From JAHEDT01 sp963825615 (GTDB lineage: Bacteria; Desulfobacterota; Desulfuromonadia; Desulfuromonadales; BM103): a stretch of DNA of 64,000 nucleotides. Both the position numbers and the translations under genes were made by a program. A model generated the notes under the pieces. It saw only the letters and a list, made by a program, of their open reading frames with translations. It ran no database searches and was not told where the DNA came from. Within the stretch, counting starts at the first letter, position 1. Every line of letters starts with the position of its first letter. Location of the stretch: positions 124,001 to 188,000 of the forward strand of contig CAWGTV010000003.1 of assembly GCA_963825615.1 (NCBI GenBank), given 5' to 3'. Below, piece after piece: positions 41,994-49,436 of the stretch.

Positions 41994-42596
41994 TTATTTC
42001 TTGCCTACTGCAGCTACTTTTTCCTGAGCCGTCCGGATGTCGCTGCTGATAGTCATGGCTTTGGCATTGACAGCATGGGCTTTCTCGGTTGCTGCAATGT
42101 ATTCACCAGCTTCGATCTGCTGCGGTACGCTGGCGAGCTCCGTCTCCAGACCGACGACATCGCCCTTCATCGCTTCAATGTCAGCGAGGGAGCCTTTCCC
42201 CTGTGGAGCCACTTCGAGCAGAGCCTTGGCTTCCACGACGACGGCCTGAGCCTCGCTCAGGGCAGTACTGGCAGCGGTTTTCAATTCATCCTTGCGCTGG
42301 GCAACCTTGCCTTTCAGTGCAGTGCAATCTTCCACGACCTGCGCCAAGGTAAACTTTGCCAAAGAGTAGTTGCTGAAGAAGTAGCTGTCCTGTGTCTTGA
42401 TTTCGGCCATCGCCTCATCAATTTTCCGGTTGATGCTCTGCAGCTGGTCCGGGGTGTACTGCTCAGCGCCTTCGGCCATAACTGCGTCAAGCGCACTTTT
42501 AGCCGCAGCGACTTCAGCATCCGGAGGTTCGGCGCATGCGCTCAGCAGGGTAGCTGCAGCCAGAGATACCAAAAGAAATTTGATTGCCTTTTTCAT
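41994..42596 (-). CDS. coiled-coil lipoprotein, first gene of the envelope operon
   Basis: 200 residues from ATG 42596 (AAGGAG upstream); the longer open frame to 42680 includes the promoter and is not coding. Signal peptide with lipobox LLSACAEPP. The mature protein is Ala/Glu/Lys-rich and helical throughout, with heptad-like regions (VVVEAKALLEVAPQG and KGDVVGLETELASVPQQI). No catalytic motif. It may be a structural or sensing partner for the cell-wall enzymes downstream. A sigma-54 promoter lies 63 bases before the start. Confidence 0.75.
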   Translation of the reverse strand: MKKAIKFLLVSLAAATLLSACAEPPDAEVAAAKSALDAVMAEGAEQYTPDQLQSINRKIDEAMAEIKTQDSYFFSNYSLAKFTLAQVVEDCTALKGKVAQRKDELKTAASTALSEAQAVVVEAKALLEVAPQGKGSLADIEAMKGDVVGLETELASVPQQIEAGEYIAATEKAHAVNAKAMTISSDIRTAQEKVAAVGKK

Positions 42597-42658
42597 GCTC
42601 TTTTTCTCCTTATGATTGCCTGAGTAATGCGCACCATCATGGTGGCAGCATTTTTTAT

Positions 42659-42675
42659 AGCAACTCTCAGGCCAA
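42659..42675 (-). promoter_or_regulatory. sigma-54 (-24/-12) promoter of the envelope operon
   Basis: Minus-strand TTGGCCTGAGAGTTGCT matches the consensus TTGGCACGnnnnTTGCW at all but two positions, with exactly 10 bases between GG and GC. It would start transcription near 42648, about 50 bases before the lipoprotein ATG. A NtrC-type activator gene lies in the same operon. Confidence 0.75.
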
Positions 42676-42727
42676 ATCATAAGTAGCTGTTATTATGTTA
42701 TTTATTTTAACAAAATAAAAATAATGT

Positions 42728-42739
42728 CCCCATATGGGG
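42728..42739. promoter_or_regulatory. palindrome, candidate activator site upstream of the sigma-54 promoter
   Basis: CCCCATATGGGG is a perfect 12-bp dyad centred about 85 bases before the predicted start site, a usual distance for an enhancer-binding site. It also lies between two divergent genes, so it could serve either. Confidence 0.45.
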
Positions 42740-42810
42740 ATTCTGTCTACCGATTTCAGGAAGATTTGCTCTGCCTACACTCCAGATGGGTTAAATCAGT
42801 CAGGCAGAAG

Positions 42811-42839
42811 CTGACAGGCGATGAGTTAAAATTTATAGG
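42811..42839 (+). promoter_or_regulatory. possible sigma-70 promoter for the YkgJ-RRM operon
   Basis: CTGACA and TATAGG are spaced by 17 bases, about 50 bases before the ATG at 42891. Both boxes have one or two mismatches. Confidence 0.4.
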
Positions 42840-42890
42840 TGGTAAAATAAAAGTCTGTTCAGGCCTACAATTCGGTGCCACTATGCAATT

Positions 42891-43256
42891 ATGAATCGAA
42901 TCTTTAAGTGTCGCGGCTGTGGTCACTGTTGCTTAAATCTGGTTGACGCCTTCAACGGTTGCGTCAGCGACGCCGACCTGGAACGCTGGCAGCGACTGGG
43001 TCGTGATGACCTGCTGGCCCGGGTAGAAACCCTCGTGCTTGGGCCAGGCAACCTCTTGCACACGGCCTGGCTTGACCCTGAGAACGGCGAGGATGTCGAG
43101 CGTTGCCCCTGGCTGCTCGACCGGATCGACCGCAAAGGCTACATTTGCTGCATCGACGATATCAAACCTGACCATTGCCGAGCATATCCTGAGAACCAGA
43201 AGCACGCCGAGTCAACCGGCTGCATAGGTTACCTGGAACGGAAGGGATCCTTATGA
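42891..43256 (+). CDS. YkgJ-type cysteine-cluster protein
   Basis: 121 residues. KCRGCGHCC at the N-terminus (CxxCxxCC), then CPWLLDR, YICCIDDIKPDHCRAYP and a C-terminal CIGY give the Cys pattern of the YkgJ family (PF03692), thought to bind zinc or an Fe-S cluster. Cytoplasmic. The stop overlaps the start of the RRM gene (ATGA), so both are made together. No strong ribosome site is visible before the ATG. Confidence 0.88.
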   Translation: MNRIFKCRGCGHCCLNLVDAFNGCVSDADLERWQRLGRDDLLARVETLVLGPGNLLHTAWLDPENGEDVERCPWLLDRIDRKGYICCIDDIKPDHCRAYPENQKHAESTGCIGYLERKGSL

Positions 43257-43591
43257 AAGATAAACCACCCGTGAAAGACCTTTATGTTGCCAACCTTGCC
43301 TTCGAAACCGAAGAGGAGGACCTGCAAAAGCTTTTCGCCCTGTGCGGCACGGTCCGCTCCATCCACATGATCACCGACCAGAAATCCGGTTTGTCCAAGG
43401 GATGCGCATTTGTCCATATGACCAATGCGGCCGAAGCCAGAGACGCCATCGTCACGCTTGATGGTACGTCTCTGCACAAACGCTTGATCAGCGTTACGGC
43501 CGCGCTACCGAGAAAAGCCGCCGTGCCCGGCAACAAACCGGAAACAAGAGAAAAAACGCCGAAAAAGCGTCCACGCGGCCATCACAAATAA
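43253..43591 (+). CDS. RNA-binding protein with one RRM domain
   Basis: 112 residues. RNP2 is DLYVANLAF and RNP1 is KGCAFVHM, in one complete RRM (about residues 7-85). A basic tail follows (KKRPRGHHK), as in many small bacterial RRM proteins. It binds single-stranded RNA; targets unknown. Usually aromatic RNP1 positions are partly replaced here (GCAFVHM with His for the last aromatic). It is coupled to the YkgJ gene. Confidence 0.9.
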   Translation: MKDKPPVKDLYVANLAFETEEEDLQKLFALCGTVRSIHMITDQKSGLSKGCAFVHMTNAAEARDAIVTLDGTSLHKRLISVTAALPRKAAVPGNKPETREKTPKKRPRGHHK

Positions 43592-43617
43592 CTCGTCGTT
43601 AACAATCGCACTGAGAC

Positions 43618-43657
43618 AAAAAAGAGCAGAAATCCGCAACGGATTCTGCTCTTTTTA
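43618..43657. terminator. bidirectional terminator between the RRM and chemotaxis genes
   Basis: AAAAAGAGCAGAAATCCG and CGGATTCTGCTCTTTTT pair with one mismatch around a short CAA loop, with A- and T-tracts on either side. Confidence 0.9.
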
Positions 43658-43708
43658 ATTTTCAGTACTCTCCCCAGCCATGTGCAAGGGAATCGGCTCA
43701 GCAATAAA

Positions 43709-45676
43709 TCAACCCGTCCTTTCTTTAAGCCTGCGCAGGTCCTCGATAACCTGGAGACTGCCCTTGCGGCGATCCTCCATCTCATCGAAAATGCGCTGGG
43801 CCATGTCGCTGACACGATCTACCGAGTCCTCTATCTGGCGGGTATTTTCAGCCTGTCGGGATGTCGCGGTCACCATATCGTCGGTCATCGCCCGGACCTC
43901 CTCAATGGCAGAAACGATACTTTTGGCACCGTGCGCTTCTTCACGGGACGCCCTGGAAACCTGCGACGACATCTCGCCCAGCTCTTCTATCGAACTGCTC
44001 ACCCCTATCACTGACTGGGAAATTTCCTGGGTTGATTGCCGAATATCGTGGGCCATTTCCATGGCCTGTTGTGAACTGGCCAGGATCTGTGCGAGGACAT
44101 CAGACATCTCTTCACCCTGCTCCATACCTTCGCTGACCAGTTTGTGCGTGCAGCGAATATGATCGACCGCCTGCCGGGTATATTTCTGAATCTCCTCAAT
44201 GATCTGATTGATCCGGTCGGTAGATACAGCCGCCTCCTGCGCCAGGGTCCTCACTTCATCGGCAACAACCGCAAACGAACGCCCATGTTCACCGGCCTGG
44301 GCGGCAATGATCGCAGCGTTCAAAGCCAGCAGGCTGGTCTTCTGGGTCAGCGACGTGACCACTGAGGTAATCGTGCCGATCTCTTCCCCCTTGGTGGAAA
44401 GGTTGTTGATGACACCCTCGGCCTGTTCAACGGCAGTCACGATACCGCGCATACCTTGAAGAACATGCGTCACGGTTTCAACGCCATGCTCAGCGCGTTC
44501 CTTGACCGTTTCCGACATGGCATGGGAGCGGACGCTGTTTTCTTCGACGGCACTGACGGTGTATTGAATCTCGGTCATCGAAGCGATCGAACTTTCCATG
44601 AACTCGTTGAGCGTCTTGAGGTTATTGGACACCTGATCGATGGACACGGAAATCTCGCCGACCGCGGAGCGTGTCGAATTGACCGATTCCTGGATAACGC
44701 CGGCGCCGCCGGAGATATCCGCAGTGGCACTCGTTGTCGAAGATGCGGCCATGCGCAAAGAGCTTATTAATTCTGCATGTTCACCGCGATACTTGAGAAA
44801 TTCATTGAAGGTATGTTCGAGCTGCTGAGTCAGCGACTCAACGGCCTCAAGCAGGTTGATGCGCATCAACGACGAAGAAACCTGGTCTGCAAAGAGCTTG
44901 ACCGTGTCGACATCGGTATCCGAGAGTTTGTGCCGTTTGAACTTGTTGTCAACAGCCAGCAGGCCGACGGCCTGGTTGCGTACGATGATCGGGCAGAGGA
45001 TGAAGTTGCGCGAGCGCAGTTGTGGGACATTATCACAAGGCGACTGCAGGTGATAATCAGCAGGCATTTTGGTGATATCGTCAATCAGCATGACCTGGCG
45101 ATCACTGATTGACTTGAAAAGACAACCGGCCCGTTCGTCGAGAGGCAACTTGATCGTCATATCAGCGTCATCCATATTGACACCCCGACAAGCCGCGAAG
45201 TGAAGTTGCTTGCGGTCTTCACCCACGATCAGGACGTTGACCCGATCAAAACCGATGACCTCGTGCAGCCCATCGGCAGTCAAACGCAGGATTTCCTGGC
45301 GATCAACCGTCTTCTGGAGTTCGGCATTTATGGTGTGGAAATTTTTGATGCTGTGGTCGAGTTCGGTGAAGCGGCGTTCAAAATTACTTTTCTGTTCGGC
45401 AATCTCACTGTTGAGGATATCGAGCTTTACGGCGCGGTCATGAATCTGTTGCGACGCCCGACCGATAAAAAACCCGCAGGTACCCAGGACCATCATGGTG
45501 CCGCCGCACATATAGGCATACATGTAACGGTTCTGTTCGATCCCCAAGATATCGTGCAGCACCTGGTCGAACAACGAATTGCCGCTCTCCCAGAACAACA
45601 TCAGGCGCAGGATAATCCAACCGATCGGGGCCATTACGCCCAGCAGCATGCCACCGACAGGCATAAGTGATCTCAC
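43709..45676 (-). CDS. methyl-accepting chemotaxis-type transducer with GAF domain
   Basis: 655 residues from GTG 45676 or ATG 45664 (MPVGGML); neither has a strong ribosome site. Two transmembrane helices (about 9-30 and 52-75) with a short loop, a coiled coil, a GAF domain (about 130-275; VIGFDRVNVLIVGEDRKQLHF and LCPIIVRNQAVGLLAVDN) and a long MCP signalling part. The hairpin tip is ALNAAIIAAQAGEHGRSFAV followed by VADEVRTLAQEA. The sensing is therefore probably cytoplasmic through GAF. No CheW/CheA genes are nearby. Confidence 0.92.
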   Translation of the reverse strand: MRSLMPVGGMLLGVMAPIGWIILRLMLFWESGNSLFDQVLHDILGIEQNRYMYAYMCGGTMMVLGTCGFFIGRASQQIHDRAVKLDILNSEIAEQKSNFERRFTELDHSIKNFHTINAELQKTVDRQEILRLTADGLHEVIGFDRVNVLIVGEDRKQLHFAACRGVNMDDADMTIKLPLDERAGCLFKSISDRQVMLIDDITKMPADYHLQSPCDNVPQLRSRNFILCPIIVRNQAVGLLAVDNKFKRHKLSDTDVDTVKLFADQVSSSLMRINLLEAVESLTQQLEHTFNEFLKYRGEHAELISSLRMAASSTTSATADISGGAGVIQESVNSTRSAVGEISVSIDQVSNNLKTLNEFMESSIASMTEIQYTVSAVEENSVRSHAMSETVKERAEHGVETVTHVLQGMRGIVTAVEQAEGVINNLSTKGEEIGTITSVVTSLTQKTSLLALNAAIIAAQAGEHGRSFAVVADEVRTLAQEAAVSTDRINQIIEEIQKYTRQAVDHIRCTHKLVSEGMEQGEEMSDVLAQILASSQQAMEMAHDIRQSTQEISQSVIGVSSSIEELGEMSSQVSRASREEAHGAKSIVSAIEEVRAMTDDMVTATSRQAENTRQIEDSVDRVSDMAQRIFDEMEDRRKGSLQVIEDLRRLKERTG

Positions 45677-45731
45677 GCTTACCGCTGTTGCCTTTAAGGA
45701 TTTCGCTTAATGACACCACTAGACTCCTTCG

Positions 45732-46832
45732 TCAAATAGGCCTGAAACGTCCAAGCATGATACCCAGAGCCTCCGCGGCCCTGACCAGATCACCGTCCGG
45801 CTCGACACGGTTGAGAGAATCGACCGCATCAACGATATCCACATCACATACCAGCCGTCCCTGCAACGAAACCATGCGTCCGTAGCGGCCCTGTTCAATC
45901 AGTTCGACCGCCTTGACGCCAAAGCGGGAGCCGAGAATCCGGTCGAAGGGAGAAGGCGTGCCGCCACGCTGGACATGTCCAAGCACGACGACCCTGGTTT
46001 CAACCTGCATGCGCCGGGCAATTTCATCAGCCACGAAAGCACCGATTCCGCCCAGGCGTTCAACCCCGCGATTTTCAGCTTCGCTTACTCTAACGACCTT
46101 CTGGCCGGCAAACGGGAAAGCACCCTCTGCCGCAACCACGATAGAGAACTTGCTGCCGCGGATCTTGCGTTGCTGAATCGCCTCGCAGACAGCGTCCAGA
46201 TCGAAAGGGATTTCCGGGATTAGAATCACATCTGCGGAGCCGGCGAGACCGGACTCGAGGGCGATCCAGCCGGCATCGCGGCCCATGACTTCGACAACCA
46301 TGACCCGATGGTGGCTCTCTGCAGTCGTATGCAACCGATCCAGCGCCTCGGTGACAATGCCGACTGCGGTGTTGTAACCAAAAGTGACATCCGTGCCGCG
46401 CAGATCATTGTCGATCGTTTTCGGTACGCCCACCATCGGTATCCCCTTCTCCTGCAGCGCCCTGGCAATCTTGAGGGTTCCGTCGCCGCCAACCGCGATC
46501 AGCGCATCGGCCCCTAGGGATTGAAAATTGCCGACAACGTCTGCGGAGACATCAATCAGGCGCGTCGTCCCGTTTTCCTCAACCGGATACGCGAGGGGGT
46601 TGCCACGATTACTGGTACCAAGGATCGTACCGCCGCGCGGCAGAATGCCGCGCACAGAGTCAAGGGTCAACTCGCGCCAGCGTGGCTCTCCGACCAGGCC
46701 GTCAAAACCGTCTTCAATGCCGATAACCCGCCAGCCCCGCGACAACACGGCGCTGCGGACAACGCCACGTATGACGGCATTAAGCCCGGGGCAGTCCCCT
46801 CCTCCGGTAAGTATGGCAATAGTGCGCTTCAC
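45732..46832 (-). CDS. pfkA: 6-phosphofructokinase, mixed-substrate group III type
   Basis: 366 residues from GTG 46832; GAGGGG lies 5 bases upstream, while the GTG at 46838 abuts it. ILTGGGDCPGLNAVIRG, IAVGGDGTLKIA, PKTIDNDLRGTD and EVMGRDAGWIALESG are the active-site motifs. Gly in GGDG (as in ATP enzymes) together with Lys in PKTIDND (as in PPi enzymes) marks group III PfkA. It phosphorylates fructose-6-phosphate in glycolysis; most group III enzymes characterised use ATP. Gene follows exbD by 20 bases. Confidence 0.93.
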   Translation of the reverse strand: MKRTIAILTGGGDCPGLNAVIRGVVRSAVLSRGWRVIGIEDGFDGLVGEPRWRELTLDSVRGILPRGGTILGTSNRGNPLAYPVEENGTTRLIDVSADVVGNFQSLGADALIAVGGDGTLKIARALQEKGIPMVGVPKTIDNDLRGTDVTFGYNTAVGIVTEALDRLHTTAESHHRVMVVEVMGRDAGWIALESGLAGSADVILIPEIPFDLDAVCEAIQQRKIRGSKFSIVVAAEGAFPFAGQKVVRVSEAENRGVERLGGIGAFVADEIARRMQVETRVVVLGHVQRGGTPSPFDRILGSRFGVKAVELIEQGRYGRMVSLQGRLVCDVDIVDAVDSLNRVEPDGDLVRAAEALGIMLGRFRPI

Positions 46833-46851
46833 GAACACCCCTCATTGGCGA

Positions 46852-47259
46852 CTACTTCTTGCGTTGTTCGGTCGCTATGGCCAGCTTGACATAGCCGGCG
46901 TCCCTAGCGAGATCCATCAAAGTGACAACTTTGCCGTGCCGCGACTCCTGGTCAGCGAGCAGCAGCACGGTCGTACGTTCGGCTTCAGATTGATGTTCGG
47001 CGAGCAGACCCCTGAAATCATCAAGCGTGATCTTGCGTTCGCCATAGTAGATGTCTCCTTCGCGGGAGAGGTAGACCTTAATCTCTTTCGGTTCGCGGTC
47101 GATCGTTTGTGCAGAAGACTCCGGGAGCTTAATGGAAATACCGGGACTTTCAACGAAAGTTGTAGAAATCATGAAGAAAATCAACAAAAGAAAAACCACA
47201 TCGACCATTGGCGTCAGGTCGATACGCGGTTCATCTTCAGGCTTGCGCAGGAAACTCAT
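46852..47259 (-). CDS. exbD: ExbD/TolR-type biopolymer transport protein
   Basis: 135 residues. Short cytoplasmic N-terminus, one transmembrane helix (about 17-36) with the proton-carrying Asp in LTPMVDVVFLLLIFFMIST, then a periplasmic domain (IKLPESSAQTIDREPKEIKV). The gene starts directly after the stop of exbB. With ExbB it uses proton flow to drive an outer-membrane receptor via TonB, or Tol functions. No TonB gene is in the cluster. Confidence 0.93.
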   Translation of the reverse strand: MSFLRKPEDEPRIDLTPMVDVVFLLLIFFMISTTFVESPGISIKLPESSAQTIDREPKEIKVYLSREGDIYYGERKITLDDFRGLLAEHQSEAERTTVLLLADQESRHGKVVTLMDLARDAGYVKLAIATEQRKK

Positions 47260-47859
47260 TTATTCACCCAGCAGATCAACCAGACGGAGAGAATATTCTT
47301 CCATTTCAATAATCAAGCGATCCAGGCGACTGGTCAGATAGCGGTGGGCCAGAATGACCGGGATGGCAACAGTCATGCCTGCCGCGGTCGTTATCAGCGC
47401 TTCAGAGATACCCCCACCCAGGGTCGCCGGAGTCCCCATTCCCTGGCTGGCAATGACGTTGAAGGCCCGGATCATACCGAGCACTGTGCCAAGCAGGCCT
47501 AACAGAGGGGAAATGGTTGCGATCGTCCCCAAGAGCCCTAAAAATCGCTGCAGGGGAGCGGCTTCGCGACGACCGGTTTCTTCAACAATAGCCTTGATCT
47601 GCTCACGGCTGCGACCTGCCACACGCAGGGCCGCGAGAAAGACCTGGGCCAAAGGGGACTGGGATTTATGACAGGTGGTAATGGCTTCTTCCAGGCGTTT
47701 TTTGGCAACCAGCGGTTCGACCTGGTGCGCTAGATCCCTGAAAGCCTGCCGGACCTTGATGTAAGTCCAGAGACGCTCCAGAAAAATACCGAGCGCAAAG
47801 ATGGAACAAAGGGCGATCGGATACATGAGGTATCCGCCTTTTTGAATAACAAGCCACAT
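47260..47859 (-). CDS. exbB: ExbB/TolQ/MotA-type proton channel protein
   Basis: 199 residues with three transmembrane helices (about 9-26, 107-130 and 150-172). LLGLLGTVLGMIRAFNVIASQG and GGGISEALITTAAGMTVAIPV are the family core. GGAG lies upstream of the ATG. Forms the motor complex with ExbD, encoded immediately downstream. ExbB versus TolQ cannot be settled from sequence alone; the two-gene arrangement without tolA/tolB favours ExbB. Confidence 0.92.
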   Translation of the reverse strand: MWLVIQKGGYLMYPIALCSIFALGIFLERLWTYIKVRQAFRDLAHQVEPLVAKKRLEEAITTCHKSQSPLAQVFLAALRVAGRSREQIKAIVEETGRREAAPLQRFLGLLGTIATISPLLGLLGTVLGMIRAFNVIASQGMGTPATLGGGISEALITTAAGMTVAIPVILAHRYLTSRLDRLIIEMEEYSLRLVDLLGE

Positions 47860-47995
47860 ATCGATCAGAACTCCAAGAGCGTTTCAGTCAGAAACGGTTC
47901 AATTAAAGTATTGCAAGTCAGCATAGATCTCGTCACTGCGTGATTTTATTAGTTTTCATAAAGGATTACAATGAAAACCCTGACACCATGTTACA

Positions 47996-48478
47996 TCAAT
48001 ACCCGGAAAAAGCGTCTACAAGTAACGTGTAGGTTTTCTCAATGTGCTGCGGGATCACTCTGGTGTCGGCGAGAACAGGCATGAAATTGCTGTCTCCGGC
48101 CCACCGCGGCACTATATGCATGTGTAGATGATCGGCAATACCAGCACCGGCAACCTGTCCGATATTCCAGCCCACATTGAATCCCTGGGCCGCACAGACA
48201 TCACGTAAAGCTCTCTGACTCAGGACCAATAACTGATGCATTTCAAGGATTTCATCTTCGTCCAGTTTGGCAAAATCGGCTAAATGCCGGTAAGGGGAAA
48301 GCATCAGGTGGCCGTTTGAGTACGGATAACGATTCATGATCACATAGCTCTGCGCTCCACGAGTCACGACGAGGCGGGCTTGATCATCGGCAGGATCGTC
48401 ACCGACACAGAATATGCAGCCCTCTTGTTCGGGACTCTGGATATATTCAAGCCGCCACGGGGCCCACAAGCGCTCCAT
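47996..48478 (-). CDS. HIT family hydrolase/phosphorylase (AP4A-type)
   Basis: 160 residues. GGGAGG lies before the ATG. The histidine triad is in ADHLHMHIVPRWAGDSNFMP. The N-terminus MERLWAPWRLEYIQ and CIFC motif are typical of the diadenosine tetraphosphate phosphorylase-like branch, and the two Cys may bind zinc. It acts on nucleotide phosphoramidates or dinucleoside polyphosphates in the cytoplasm. Confidence 0.93.
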   Translation of the reverse strand: MERLWAPWRLEYIQSPEQEGCIFCVGDDPADDQARLVVTRGAQSYVIMNRYPYSNGHLMLSPYRHLADFAKLDEDEILEMHQLLVLSQRALRDVCAAQGFNVGWNIGQVAGAGIADHLHMHIVPRWAGDSNFMPVLADTRVIPQHIEKTYTLLVDAFSGY

Positions 48479-48515
48479 TAAATGCCTCCCTTCTGAATCA
48501 GCCTGTCTTATACTT

Positions 48516-49028
48516 TAGTCGAGCCGGAGGATCGTCCCGCGGAGATCGTCACCTATCTCCAGCAAACCGACACTGTGATAGGCCATCCTGCGTCGATCCG
48601 TTGAACTCCCCGGGTTGAAAATACAGGATGCCATCACGCCGATGACATGCGGGGGAGTGACTATGCCCATAGACCAGACAATCCAATGAAACCGAAGAGA
48701 ACTCGCCGAGAATTCGCTCTTCTAAGCCATCCGGCGGGCCCCACCCGTGAATCATACCGATTGTGAAGCCGCCGACGTTAATGATTTTTTTAATGGGCAC
48801 GCCAGGAATCGCCGGATCCATGTTGCCGCGCACGGCATGCAGTGGATAATCGTCGAAGACATCAAGGAGATCGGGGACGACCAAGTCGCCGGCGTGCAAA
48901 ATCATGTCAACCGGGGCAAGGACATCATCAACCAGAGAGCGCAGATACTTCTGGGCATCTTCCGTAGCAGGCAAATGCGTATCTGCAAGAACGCCTATTC
49001 TGATTGAAACGCCGACGGAAGCCTTCAT
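48516..49028 (-). CDS. YfcE/MJ0936-type metallophosphoesterase, frameshift near the C-terminus
   Basis: Start at ATG 49028 (MKASVGVSIRIG); an earlier ATG at 49049 is possible. Metal motifs: GVLADTHLP, LHAGDLV, VRGNMDP, GMIHGWG and YGHSHSP. In the sequence as given the frame ends at 48549 with a foreign tail. Deleting one T from the TTTT at 48618-48621 gives the expected family ending YFNPGSSTDRRRMAYHSVGL and extends the gene to TAA at 48516, for about 170 residues. So the true product is probably normal. A small cytoplasmic phosphodiesterase. Confidence 0.85.
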
Positions 49029-49436
49029 CTCGCAATCATCCTTAAACAAAAGTCTGGGATCAGTATACGCCTCCTTCAGTATCGCCTGAAGTCCTTACTG
49101 TCAATTATTCCGAAAAAACGTTTAATATCAGCCCACCCTGGCTAATTTCAGCCATATTTATCTCGTCGCAACAACGAATTTACCAAAGAAACCCCTTGAC
49201 GCTTTTCATATAAGCGATATTTTTTAGAGGGTTCAAAGTCATTTTTTAAATATAGGCACATTGGCATCAGCATTGCTGTATAAATTGTGCTCTTTTGGCC
49301 GCTCGGAGCTGTTTTTTCTTGACAAAACAAGGCTATGAGCATTATCTAAGCTTTTTATTATTGCTAAATATTTTTACTTAGACAAAAAACCAGAATAACA
49401 ATTGGCTTCGGCAACAAGCCAGGGAGGACACACAAC
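49029..49436. other. intergenic region holding the malic-enzyme promoter
   Basis: AT-rich, about 400 bases, between divergent genes. No credible ORF: a 64-codon minus-strand frame at 49148-49342 has no ribosome site. It contains the promoter listed next and another possible one (TTGACG at about 49197, 16 bases, TATTTT). Confidence 0.55.
49319..49347 (+). promoter_or_regulatory. sigma-70 promoter for the malic enzyme gene
   Basis: TTGACA (49319-49324), 17-base spacer, TTATCT (49342-49347). The -35 box is perfect. It leaves a leader of about 80 bases before the ATG at 49437. Confidence 0.6.

Noticed and set aside
41598..42623. 341-codon plus-strand frame opposite the lipoprotein genes
   Set aside because: Runs antisense through two lipoprotein genes with clear signal peptides; no family match seen.
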